From Theocolax elegans (lineage: Eukaryota; Arthropoda; Insecta; Hymenoptera; Cerocephalidae), in NCBI GenBank assembly GCA_026168455.1, contig CM047428.1:23154759-23218758 (forward strand): DNA of 64,000 bases. The letters are read 5' to 3'. Positions 25,804 to 37,843 of this stretch are shown piece by piece. Positions within the stretch are counted from its first letter, which is position 1. The number at the start of each line of letters is the position of its first letter. A model generated the notes under the pieces. The model ran no database searches and was not told the origin of the DNA. It was given only the letters and a program-made list of their open reading frames with translations. The position numbers and the translations under genes are program-made.

Positions 25804-28800
25804 CTAGTTAGTAACTAGTTCAATTTGCCTATACTTTTTGCGCAAGTTGCTTACAGGGTCCTTAAAAAGTACAGGGTCCAGTCTCATGTTCGATCGCAGC
25901 AATGGCATGTAACCGAAAACGGCAACGAATGTATTCATACAAGTTTGACGCTGGGTAAAATGATCTGGATCGTTCCATGGAGATCTACAATTAACAATTA
26001 TACATATTGTATATATTAATATTTTTGAATAAAATATGATTAATACATAATTGTAATAAATATTTTTACCTGTCCCCAGCAGCCTTTGTATCTTTATACA
26101 TCTTCCTTTGAGTCACTTTGATTGGAGGGCGACGAGTGACGTGGCTAACTAGAAAGTTCATCAAGATATCTTCACAATTTTGAGATTGTTCGACAGTTTT
26201 GTGAAGGGTTGAACTTAGCGTTTCTGTATAGAGAGTATTATAGTAACGGTGATAGAAGGCAGCTCCTGTCAACACCATGCTGTAATCGTTTGTCCATTTA
26301 CTCGTATAACCCCACGATCGCTGAAAAGACATGAAAAATGTATTATTAACCTTAAATATAAAATTTTCAATAATTTTGTTGTATGTACGAACAATCTTCG
26401 CATTTTTATAAATTTATTAATTTTTTCGTTTTTAATGCCAGTTAGATGCAAAGTAGTAATTTACCTTGGAATCGTCCCAGTAATGAGATCTAGCAGGATA
26501 TCCTACAATTCGGTCTGGAAAGCTTTTCCAAACAACAAAAGCAAAGTCGATCTCGTCAGTATTGAGGGTTACATCTTCATCTAAAGATAATATGGCACTA
26601 GTTTTGATCAAGGGATGAGGGTAAAATCTATAAGATATTCCAGTAGCAGGGACTACATGGATTGGTGACTTGATACCTTGCCAGCGTGGCTTTCTTGGTA
26701 GGGGAATGTCAGAGTTCCACATTAATATGATCTACAAATATTAATAGAAATGTTAAATTTTGTTGGACAAGTATATTTATTACACCGAAATATTAAAACT
26801 ATCCTCTTACTTTGTCTAAATATTTACTCTTAGCGAGGCTCTTCAGTAATCGGTAAAGAACTGCTGTAGATCCAAGTTGAGAGTAAATTATGGCAGTAAA
26901 TGTATTTCCTGGATTACAATCTTGAAATGGAAGTTCTTGCTGACTATCAGCAAATTTTGGTAATATGGCTAACGCTCCTGGATCTCTGTTCCAAACACGA
27001 TATTCTCTACGACCTTCCGATGGAATTCTCTCTCGAATAATCTACAAACAAAAGAATATTATTTAAGTATTTGATACTTGACAAAAAGAAAAAGAGAAAA
27101 ATTGTAAACTGTTTTTACCAACCTCAAATGTAGTAAATATGATTTTTTCTATTGATGAAAAGTATCTTTCCCATAAAAATTGAGTTTGCTGCCTTAATAC
27201 CATGATTTTTGTCGGTTCTACAGATCTAAGAATATCTGGAATCTTTGAAAAATATCAAAAATATTAACATTTATTATCCATAAAGCGCATATTTGCATAT
27301 TCATTATAAACTCACTTGAAAAAGAAGTCTTTCATCTCCAAAAATTACTGCCTGAAACCAATCAATGCGGTCATAAAATGGAAGAGCCCATCCATTACTT
27401 AAAATAACAGGGATACATCCAGCTCTTAAAGCTTCCAAAAATCGAAAACTACCAAGTCTGCGCCCCCGAGGAACAAGGCAGAATGTAGAGTTCATAAGGA
27501 GATAATATGGCACTAGTTTGATCAGGGATGAGGGTAAAATCTATAAGAGTATTCCAGTAGCAGGGACTACTGGATTGGTGACTTGATACCTTGCCGGCGT
27601 GGCTTTCTTTGTAGGGGAATGTACAGAGTTCCACAATTACTATGATCTACAAATTATTAATAGAAATGTTAAATTTTGTTGGACCAAGTATATTTATACA
27701 CCGAAATATAAAACTATCCTCTTACTTTGTCTAAATATTTACTCTAGCGAGGCTCTTCAGTAATCGGTAAAGAACTGCTGTAGATCCAAGTTGAGAGTAA
27801 ATTATGGCAGTAAATGTATTTCCTGGATTACAATCTTGAAATGGAAGTTCTTGCTGAACTATCAGCAAATTTTGGTAATATGGCTAACGCTCCTGGATCT
27901 CTGTTCCAAACACGATATTCTCTACGACCTTCCGATGGAATTCTCTCTCGAATAATCTACAAACAAAAGAATATTATTTAAGTATTTGATACTTGACAAA
28001 AAGAAAAAGAGAAAAATTGTAAACTGTTTTTACCAACCTCAAATGTAGTAAATATGATTTTTTCTATTGATGAAAAGTATCTTTCCCATAAAAATTGAGT
28101 TTGCTGCCTTAATACCATGATTTTTGTCGGTTCTACAGATCTAAGAATATCTGGAATCTTTGAAAAATATCAAAAATATTAACATTTATTATCCATAAAG
28201 CGCATATTTGCATATTCATTATAAACTCACTTGAAAAAGAAGTCTTTCATCTCCAAAAATTACTGCCTGAAACCAATCAATGCGGTCATAAAATGGAAGA
28301 GCCCATCCATTACTTAAAATAACAGGGATACATCCAGCTCTTAAAGCTTCCAAAAATCGAAAACTACCAAGTCTGCGCCCCCGAGGAACAAGGCAGAATG
28401 TAGAGTTCATAAGGAGAATCTCATAATCATACCTGAAATGTAAAATAATGTAAAGTTTATTGTTTTCACAAGTTATTGAGAATTTTAGTTGCTACTTACA
28501 TATCATATTCTCGAATGTCCTGTTGGCAATGTTCATCTTGTAATTCTCTCCAAGATTTACCATGTCTACAAGTTGTAACGAATATGAGATCTTTTCCATT
28601 GTGCAAGTGATGTAGAGCATTTCTTGTCTCCGATCCTATACCATGGACATATCTTTTACCCTTGAAAGCTGCCAAATATTTCTTATTACTAGGGAAATGA
28701 TTATGAATAGCTTGACCAGGTTCACCACCACGTTCAGGGTGCTGTTTTCCAAAAAGTGGTATGGACACATCAAAATCATCTCTTAATTTCATGATTGACA

Positions 28801-29389
28801 TACTTGCTTTAGCAAGCATTGCATACCCATAATCAAAGGCCATTGCATCCTCTACATAATCAGGCCAAGTGCCCGAGTATAAATTAAAAATCAAATGATT
28901 CTTCCCATTATTCCAATATGGCAAACGCGCGAGTTTCGAAGGTAGATTATGTACAAATTCAGTCGACAAAGGATCTCTGTCAAGCGTATCCAGAGCCAAA
29001 ACAAATAAACAAGCTCGTGATGGATCCGATGTATAATATCGTGATTCTGTGATGACATTTAGTATTTTTTGGTATAATGGACTGATCGCATCCTCAATAG
29101 GATACACATAAACAGTAAATCCCTCTTTACACTTTGTAAAATCAAAACATGTTTCCATGTCACATTTCTTTAAATTTGGAGGTGTTGGTGGTTGATTCTC
29201 TAACGACTTTACATATTTTGCATAATTTTCCTTGTAGTTGGGATCAAGAACATAGTAAGAGGGTAGATCATCAAATGATATTTTCTTCTTACTTGAATCT
29301 TTTGCTTTTAAACGATAACCACCAAAGTAGCAAAAACCAAGAAAGGCGCATGTTACAAGTAAAAGTAAATAACGCTTCTTGGCTTGCAT
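25804..29389 (-). CDS. EXT1: Exostosin-1 (heparan sulfate co-polymerase; tout-velu orthologue)
   Basis: Seven coding exons on the minus strand: 28500-29389, 28231-28432, 28038-28157 (or 27123-27242), 26811-27041, 26465-26731, 26070-26320 and 25804-25984. Lengths sum to 2142 nt, exactly 714 codons, with matching phases and GT-AG sites; the family is usually ~745-760 residues. The start ATG at 29387-29389 is followed by a type II signal-anchor ([19 protein letters not shown]). The N-terminal GT47 exostosin domain shows [19 protein letters not shown]. The C-terminal GT64 domain shows the metal-binding LDED motif and [13 protein letters not shown]1 pairs with EXT2 in the Golgi and adds alternating GlcA and GlcNAc to heparan sulfate; in flies loss blocks Hedgehog movement. 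As assembled the gene is broken: exons 2-5 occur twice (see the duplication entry), and the left exon 2 copy lacks its acceptor. I take this for an assembly error, not gene death. Confidence 0.93.
26590..28412. repeat. Tandem duplication of ~910 bp spanning EXT1 exons 2-5
   Basis: Copies 26590-27497 and 27498-28412. At the join (27497) the 5' part of exon 2 is fused to the middle of exon 5, so no sensible transcript crosses it. The first ~350 bp of the right-hand copy (27504-27870) carry many single-base indels relative to 26597-26960, e.g. an extra A in TGCTGAACTATC and a lost T in TTTACTCTAGCG. The rest is identical. The exons outside the join are intact. Confidence 0.9.
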
Positions 29390-31977
29390 GTTTAATGTAA
29401 TTGTAAACAATTAAAAGTTCTAAACATCTTTCTTCCAAAATAACCACCATAATTTACCAAAGATATGCATTGTTTGTGATTTCTTGATTGGCTCCTTGGG
29501 TGCACACCAGGGTTAATCCAAAAATCTTATTGACATCATTATTATTCACCTTGCCACTGAAAAAGAAAAAAAAAGCATTTATAGTAATTTTTGTATCTTA
29601 CATATGCATTTCTGATGTGTAAAAATAATTTTAAAAAGTATTGAAGGACTTTTATACTATTTATTACTCAACATTTATGATACAAACATCGTCAATTGTT
29701 TTTGTACAGTATTTTAAATTCATTGTTTAAAGATTAAATCAATATTTTCTTTGCTATAAAGAATTAATGTATGTTAATTTATGAATCACTATAAATGTTT
29801 GACATATATGGGGTATTCCACGTGAAGTGGTCCGATCAAAATTTTAAAATGCACCAAATTTTGGGTACACTTTGCAAATGTTTTTCAAAATACAGAAAAA
29901 AATTTTTAGGTACTGGAATTTATTAGTTCAAAAGTTATTCTAACCTCAAAAAGTGAACTTTTTCCAGTTTTTTTCAACACCAGCTGGGTTCATCGCTATT
30001 TAACTCAAAATCTATCAACTTTTACTATAGAACATTATATGTAACATTCGTTGCTAATTATGTCTAGAATTTATCCTTCTGGGTTAGAATTTCCAATCTC
30101 AAGGTTAATGACAAATAAACTACATGTCAACATTCAACTTAAAAAAAAACTAACTTCGCCACAATTGATTTTTTTATCCAAAAGTCTAAAAGAAAGCTTG
30201 GAGCAATACCTTTCAAATGATCTGTAGCATTTTTATGGCCTTCAATTCTGTAAAAAGTTATGATAATTTAAAGAAACACGAAATTTTTTTAAAAATTTAA
30301 ATGGGAAATACCATGTTAATTTTTGTGAATTTTTTGTCTTTCTTTAAATTATCATAACTTTTTGCAGAATTGAAGGCCATAAAAATGCTACAGATCATTT
30401 GAAAGGTATTGCTCCAAGCTTTTTTTTGGATTTTTGGATAAAAAAATCAATTGTGGCGAAGTTAGTTTTTTTTTAAGTTGAATGTTGACATGTAGTTTAT
30501 TTGTCATTAACCTTGAGATTGGAAATTCTAACCCAGAAGGATAAATTCTAGACATAATTAGCAACGAATGTTACATATAATGTTCTATAGTAAAAGTTGA
30601 TAGATTTTGAGTTAAATAACGATGAACCCAGCTGGTGTTGAAAAAAACTGGAAAAAGTTCACTTTTTGAGGTTAGAATAACTTTTGAACTAATAAATTCC
30701 AGTACCTAAAAATTTTTTTCTGTATTCTGAAAAACATTTGCAATGTGTACCCAAAATTTGGGGCATTTTAAAATTTTGATCGGACCACTTCACGTGGAAT
30801 ACCCCATATATGTATATACATGGATATTTTATTTACATTGTAAGAACAAGTATTAAAATAGTTTTTAGAGTATTTCTTAGTATTTTTTGTTGTGTATTAT
30901 AATATAATAATAATACATACAATATTTTAATTAACATGTACCTTACAATCTATTTTTGGTATAATAATAAAAAAAATATATATATTTATAAAAATATAAA
31001 GTAATTTTGAACAATATTAAATGCTTTTATAATATTAGTTTTTAACATTTATTAAAACTTTTATAATAAAACATATTCTCTGACAAGCATGCAAAATATA
31101 ATAAGTTTTAAAATTGGAATGTAGTGATTCATAGTATAGTAAAAGATTATTGCAGTCTCTGCGCAGTATAGTAATTGCTCCAATAGTCAACCGTGTACCA
31201 AGTACTGACCTTCTTATGGATGAATCTATTCCTGTAGTTATTGGTCTTATTGAATTTGTTACAAAGATGGTCCAGCAATTGGTTTATAGTCAACTGCAAG
31301 AGCATTTACCTTGATAAATAGACATTACTGACAAATGACAGCTTATATGCATTTATATAACCTGAGTATGAGTTATTATTCATTACGTGAAGAAAAAGAG
31401 AAACTAGTTATTTGAAATTATAAGAGTCAAAATTGTGGAAAAATTTTTTAGTATAATAAATTCTATTTACTATAATAATGTACAGTTTGTCATATTGAAT
31501 AAAAGCAAATTTTTAAATTATAATATACAATGTAGAAATTAATTACTTTAATTGCTTTTAATCAAAGCTAAGGTAAAATAAATAAATAAAACAACTGAAT
31601 CAAAACACGCATTTCCTGTGATTATAAAGTTTGCATAATGTAAAAAATCAAGGAAAAACAAGTATTAAAAAAAATTGTTTTTTTTTCAACTATTGATTAC
31701 AGATCATAGAATCAACTTTATATAACTTGCAAGATACTTGTTTTTGTAAAAACATTGTTAATTTGAATCGTTAACTACTATTACGAAAGTATTAAAAGAT
31801 AAAATTGAAAAAATCATGAAACATACTGTTGATTTTAAAAGAAATTACCAAACGAGTGTTCCAAAAATAGAATAATTTATCCAGTATTACTTATCAGAGT
31901 TCAAGGTGAAAAATGAGGGAAAAAATCAATGGAGAATAAGTATGAGTAAAATGTAGGTAAAATAAATACTACGTACC
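29390..31977 (-). promoter_or_regulatory. EXT1 5' UTR: coding-exon leader, intron and probable upstream leader exon
   Basis: On the minus strand a strong acceptor (TTTTCTTTTTCAG, AG at 29557-29558) opens the first coding exon, leaving a leader of ~167 nt (29390-29556). A GTACGT donor at 31971-31976 after GGAAGAGAG could end a non-coding first exon reaching up to ~32 kb or beyond, where CpG-rich sequence begins. This would give a ~2.4-kb intron containing the foldback element at 29810-30805. The promoter itself cannot be pinpointed. Confidence 0.45.
29810..30805. mobile_element. 996-bp foldback MITE with GGGGTATTCCACGTGAAGTG ends
   Basis: The element is almost entirely one inverted repeat: arms of ~480 bp around a centre at ~30310. 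The left end GGGGTATTCCACGTGAAGTG is mirrored at the right. Both flanks are ATATAT, hiding the target duplication. It has no coding capacity. Ends match those of the 7-kb element at 6021-13017 in the core ATTCCAYGTGAAGTGRTCC. It sits in the EXT1 5' intron. Confidence 0.9.
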
Positions 31978-32217
31978 TCTCTTCCTACTCTAGTCTGGAA
32001 GAAGATAAGTCAGTCTTACGTTTAAAAGGTATGACTCGTTTGTTCGTGTATATAAATAATATAGAAATTACAGGTATAGAACAAGTTTAGAGACGAGGAC
32101 GAGGACGACGACGACGACGACGACAACGAGGCTGAATACGGAGACGCAAGCTCTCCTCCGGACACATTCACTAGGTTAACACGCGAGAATATACCGCTCT
32201 TTTTACGTACAACGAAG

Positions 32218-32264
<47 letters not shown>

Positions 32265-32387
32265 ATGTGTATTAGAAAAGTTCCCAGGGCGGTGGAAAAG
32301 TCGTCCTTGACAAGTTCGATCCTTCTTCGTCCTCTTCCTCTGCTTCCTCGTCCTTGGACGTCGACGAGCTCGGATTCCCAACCAAGT
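30806..32387. other. AT-rich sequence, then microsatellite and CpG-rich sequence
   Basis: To ~31970: AT-rich intronic DNA with no convincing gene. From ~32000 the composition changes, with a (GAC)n run at ~32095-32130 and a (GT)n run at ~32230-32258 next to (TA)n. Probably the promoter-proximal region of EXT1. Confidence 0.45.
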
Positions 32388-33441
32388 CAGCAGCGTCGAT
32401 GTTCCTCTCTCTGGTAACTCTGCACCCGGTTACCATAATTGCCTACCTCTTCGAGTATGCGTATTTAAACGGACGAGGAGGACGACGACGACGACGATGG
32501 TGGTGGTGGTGTGGTAGTGCGTGCGTGGACGTGTAAATTTTAGGTTAACTCCGGGCGACGAGGAGCAGGTTGACAGCAAAGAGATTCGAATGACAGTAAA
32601 GAGGCGATGGTACTCGAGATGGTAATGGGGATAATCGAGCCCGTCGGCATATTCGTACTGCGAGTGAGAGTGGCGAGTGCGGCGATCGGTTTGCGGTGGT
32701 GCTGCTGCAACGCCTCCCGCAATAACATAATCGCAGCCTCTTTTTTTAGATCATCGCGTTGCTGCTACCACACCGTCGACGCGCGCGTGCCTCTCTGTTC
32801 CCCGAACGGATCATACGGTCGGTCCTCACTCCTCCTTCGCCTTCTCTCTCTCTCTCTCTCTCTCTTCTCTCTTCTCTCCACACAAAGACACTCCACGCAG
32901 CACCCTCGACTTTCCGTATCTATACGTTTTTTTTCGTTCGTTTACGTGGTACTCTTCTCCAGGGTATACTTGGTCTGCGCGCGCGTGGTACCTTTTGCAC
33001 GCGCACACTCTTCTGTCCTCGGACACTTATTCAAAAAAAGCCCAAGGCTATAATAATCAGTATAAGTACGTTCGTTCGTTCGTTCGATCTGCACCCGCGC
33101 GCACACGTTTCCTTTTCGCGAATCGTCAAAAAGTTTCGCTCGCATCTATACACCGTAGTCCGTACACACACAAACACACGCACCCACACTAGGTATACGT
33201 ATCGTATATATAGCTATATATAAACTTCCGCCTCTTTGGTATAGAGAGTAGGCTCTCTCGAGTCCCGAGTCATGACACGAGTAGTATCTATAGCGCTGTG
33301 TGGTACTAGTGTGCTACTATACCGACTAGGTATATACGAATACGAGTACGAGTGTACGAGACTTGCACTTCCAGTTTCCACCAACCACCATGCGCGGGTG
33401 CGCGCGTGCAGTACGTTTTTCGATGTCTTTCATTTCAATAC

Positions 33442-33472
<31 letters not shown>

Positions 33473-35940
33473 TGTATGTACCTATATATGTTTATCTATC
33501 TATAGTACACTCACTACTCTCTGACTATAGTAGATGCGCGCGCACGAGGGACGTCAATGGAGGTATACCGCGAGTACGACGAGTGACGACGTCTACTGTA
33601 TATAGGATATCTCTCGGTGTACTTATACCTATGCGATTTTCGCGCGAATATACATATATATACATGTGGGTGACCTCAGCTGTACGTATCTCTCTATACA
33701 CATATGGAGATAAATGAATCTGCGTGCAGACGTTCGCGTAAATGCGTATTTCGGAGCGTTACGCACCGGGCTGGCTAGAGCTGCATTATGCGCCGTGCAT
33801 TTTCCGTCGTCTATCCTTAATAATGATAAGAAGAAGAAGACTCGAAATGTCAAATATATGGGTGACTCGTTTTGATGGTTTCTGCCATCTATTGGATTTT
33901 TATCGAATACTCCTTGTGTATTCTTTTTTAGGAATCACACGCAGGATAAATCCGTGTATATATATATTAAGTATGAAAACATCGAAGATACTTTCTAACT
34001 ATGAGTTTTTCCAGAAATGAAGCATAAGATTCTCGCGTTACATTGTTTAAAGCAACATTTTGAAATTTCCAATGAAAAATTATTTTTTGTTACTCAAAGT
34101 ACTTATATAATTCAAATTTTTAAACTAAATTCCTTATATATTTTTGCTGACAAGGGAGAGGGTATCAGCGTCGATGTTCCTCTCTCTGGTAACTCTGCAC
34201 CCGGTTACCATAATTGCCTACCTCTTCGAGTATGCGTATTTAAACGGACGAGGAGGACGACGACGACGACGATGGTGGTGGTGGTGTGGTAGTGCGTGCG
34301 TGGACGTGTAAATTTTAGGTTAACTCCGGGCGACGAGGGAGCAGGTTGACAGCAAAGAGATTCGAATGACAGTAACGAGGCGATGGTACTCGAGATGGTA
34401 AATGGGGATAATCGAGCCCGTCGGCATATTCGTACTGCGAGTGAGAGTGGGCGAGTGCGGCGATCGGTTTGCGGTGGTGCTGCTGCAACGCCTCCCGCAA
34501 TAACATAATCGCAGCCTCTTTTTTTAGATCATCGCGTTGCTGCTACCAACACCGTCGACGCGCGCGTGCCTCTCTGTTCCCCGAACGGATTCATACGGTC
34601 GGTCCTCACTCCTCCTTCGCCTTCTCTCTCTCTCTCTCTCTCTCTTCTCTCTTCTCTCCACACAAAGACACTCCACGCAGCACCCTCGACTTTCCGTATC
34701 TATACGTTTTTTTTCGTTCGTTTACGTGGTACTCTTCTCCAGGGTATACTTGGTCTGCGCGCGCGTGGTACCTTTTGCACGCGCACACTCTTCTGTCCTC
34801 GGACACTTATTCAAAAAAAGCCCAAGGCTATAATAATCAGTATAAGTACGTTCGTTCGTTCGTTCGATCTGCACCCGCGCGCACACGTTTCCTTTTCGCG
34901 AATCGTCAAAAAGTTTCGCTCGCATCTATACACCGTAGTCCGTACACACACAAACACACGCACCCACACTAGGTATACGTATCGTATATATAGCTATATA
35001 TAAACTTCCGCCTCTTTGGTATAGAGAGTAGGCTCTCTCGAGTCCCGAGTCATGACACGAGTAGTATCTATAGCGCTGTGTGGTACTAGTGTGCTACTAT
35101 ACCGACTAGGTATATACGAATACGAGTACGAGTGTACGAGACTTGCACTTCCAGTTCCACCAACCACCATGCGCGGGTGCGCGCGTGCAGTACGTTTTCG
35201 ATGTCTTTCATTTCAATACATATATATATATATATATATATATGTACATGTATGTACCTATATATGTTTATCTATCTATAGTACACTCACTACTCTCTGA
35301 CTATAGTAGATGCGCGCGCACGAGGGACGTCAATGGAGGTATACCGCGAGTACGACGAGTGACGACGTCTACTGTATATAGGATATCTCTCGGTGTACTT
35401 ATACCTATGCGATTTTCGCGCGAATATACATATATATACATGTGGGTGACCTCAGCTGTACGTATCTCTCTATACACATATGGAGATAAATGAATCTGCG
35501 TGCAGACGTTCGCGTAAATGCGTATTTCGGAGCGTTACGCACCGGGCTGGTAGAGCTGCATTATGCGCCGTGCATTTTCCGTCGTCTATCCTTTAATAAT
35601 GATAAGAAGAAGAAGACTCGAAATGTCAAATATATGGGTGACTCGTTTTGATGGTTTCTGCCATCTATTGGATTTTTATCGAATACTCCTTGTGTATTCA
35701 TTTTTTAGGAATCACACGCAGGATAAATCCGTGTATATATATATTAAGTATGAAAACATCGAAGATACTTTCTAACTATAGTTTTCCAGAATGAAGCTAT
35801 AGATTCTCGCGTTTACATTGTTTAAGCAACATTTTTGAAATTTCAATGAAAAATTATTTTTTGTTACTCAAAGTATACTTATATAATTCAATTTTTTAAA
35901 CTAAATTCCTTATATATTTTTGCTGACAAGGAGAGTGTAT
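32388..35940. repeat. Tandem duplication of a 1.78-kb CpG-rich non-coding unit
   Basis: Units ~32388-34167 and ~34168-35940. The unit has a (TC)n run, TTCG repeats, a (TA)n run and many short frames in all six readings; none looks like a real protein. Single-base indels cluster at the start of unit 2 (34330-34590) and at the ends of both units (34010-34170, 35790-35940). The right breakpoint lies just inside the end of the MITE beginning at 35927. A 5'-leader or promoter role (EXT1 or a divergent gene) is possible but unproven. Confidence 0.85.
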
Positions 35941-36507
35941 CACATCTCCGGGAATCGGATCTTTACTAAACTCAAGGATATGTTTACTACTTTAAAATAT
36001 GAAGAAAGCCGGAGTTTTAGATTATAACGTTCTTTTTATGCTAGATATAAGCAAATAACGAAAAATTTCGCTAAAAAGCCCTTGACTTTGATCACTTATA
36101 ACTCACGTATATTCAAACAGCTCGGAAGAAAACTGAGAGCGAGTAGATTAGATTTAAAAAAAAAGGATGCTCAAATATTTAGATTTGGTCGAAAGTTATA
36201 ATTTAGCCTAAAAATCAGTAAATTTTTTAATTCAAAATAGTCATCAAAATATAACTTTCGACCAAATCAAAATATTTAAGCTTTTTTCTTTTTAAATCCC
36301 ATCTACTCAATCTCAGTTTTCTTCTGAACTAAAGTTTAAGTCTTTATTTATTTATTTTTTTTTTTTTTTGAGTTATAAGTGATCAAAGTCAAAGGCTTTT
36401 TTGTTGTTTGCCTATATTTATCGTAAAAAAGAGCGTTATAATCTAAAACTCTGGTTATCTTTACATTTTTAAGTAGTAAACATATCCTTGAGTTTAGTAA
36501 AAGATCC
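35927..36507. mobile_element. Foldback MITE, CAAGGAGAG family, copy 1
   Basis: Arms match between GGATCTTTACTAAACTCAAG (35957) and its inverse at 36488-36507. Both arms carry GATATAAGCAAATAACG- and TTATAACTC-type words. The extreme left (CAAGGAGAG at 35927) lacks a right partner, so the right tip is lost. A fuller relative is at 56181-56857. No coding capacity. Confidence 0.75.
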
Positions 36508-37280
36508 TTTTGTAAGTATATTCTGTTGCATACACTGTATACAAAATTTTAAATAAAATATTTAAATGAGACAAAGAAATGTTTTGGAGTTTCAAATTAT
36601 GTATACTTGTATTTCAATTAAATTTTTCACTTCTCAAGGAAATATTTCTTAGTTTCGAACACAAGCAACTTCGTTTTCGTTTTATGAAACGTAATTTGTA
36701 TTGAATTCGCTAAATTCACTTTTTTCTTTAGTTTACACAAATATAATTAAACGCAAGAGCAAATGGTGGAGAAACCTTAGTTTATTATTTATAATATTTT
36801 TATAGATTCAGTTATATCGCAATGTAAAGGTTTTTTTTACATCAATCGATAGAGCACAGCACGCAGTGTATATATACCTATATAGTATAAAGTTATTATT
36901 TTATCCAATACGGCGTGTACGACGAGCTAAATTATTATTCTAATAAACGAATTTATCGAAGTGTTGAAAAATGTACATACCAACAGACATTGATCAATAA
37001 TGAGAACCTAAAACTAAATTCATTTTATCTGCATCTGTATATATAGCGTTAATTTTATTTAAACTAAAAGTGCTTTAATATTTTTCGTTTGACTTGTACG
37101 TGATAAATTAATATTGAAAATTGTGATTTTAATTATTCAACGGTTCTATAGCATAAATGGAAATAAAAATAAATGTCGAATAACTACAAAAGCAAAATTG
37201 AAAAATTTTTCTCTATAATTTTAATTGCATTAAAAATCTTAACTGCGCATATGATGACTTCTGAGGAAGGGTTCTTTTAA
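36508..37280. other. AT-rich stretch, nothing recognised
   Basis: No credible coding frame, RNA gene or repeat family was recognised between the two MITEs. Confidence 0.5.
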
Positions 37281-37684
37281 GGGGATGGCATACCTGATGA
37301 ATTACCGACCGAGCAAAAAAGAGTAATTATTACACTTATTTAACGAAATACGCAACTTTATGCAAAATTCGAATACAGAAGCATTAGATATTTAAACAAT
37401 AAGTAATTGTACAAAGTTCCAGGTCAATACGACAAAGACACCCTACAAAATTTCTGCACCGAAAAATCGGGGATAATTGTAAATTTTGGTGCAGAAAGTT
37501 TTTAGGATGTCCTTGTATTAACCTGGAATTTTGTAGAATGACTTATTATTGAATTATCTAGTGCTTCTGTATTAGGGTTTTGCATAAATTTGCGTATTTT
37601 TTTTAAATAAATGTAATAATTCTATTTTTTTGCTCGGTCGGTAACCCATATCCTATGGTATACCCTCGGGTATACCACCCCCTC
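37281..37684. mobile_element. Foldback MITE with TTACCGACCGAGCAAAAAA in both arms
   Basis: The left end GGGGATGGCATACC and right end (inverse GGGGGTGGTATACC) flank near-symmetrical arms, both with TTACCGACCGAGCAAAAAA. The centre contains mirrored TTTCTGCACC and GGTGCAGAAA. The right arm has ~9 extra bases with a second GGTATACC. Related to the element at 42646-43051. Confidence 0.75.
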
Positions 37685-37843
37685 TTTGATCCCAAATAAA
37701 TGTAAAACAAAAAAATTTCCAATGTTTTATAATTTATTTTATCATTAACTGCAATTACTATTAGTTTTTATTATTAAAATTTATTGATAATAAAATGTGG
37801 GTATACAAATATATACAAATGTGATTTTGTAATATATATATAT

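Noticed and set aside
31150..31315. Possible importin-alpha-like peptide (LMDESIPVVIGLIEF)
   Set aside because: Only a short stretch with armadillo-like flavour; I could not align it convincingly to the family and there are no splice sites around it.
32607..35493. Many overlapping frames of 60-167 codons
   Set aside because: Open in several frames on both strands because of CpG-rich and dinucleotide repeat sequence; residues are Ser/Leu/Arg or His/Thr runs, with no splice logic.
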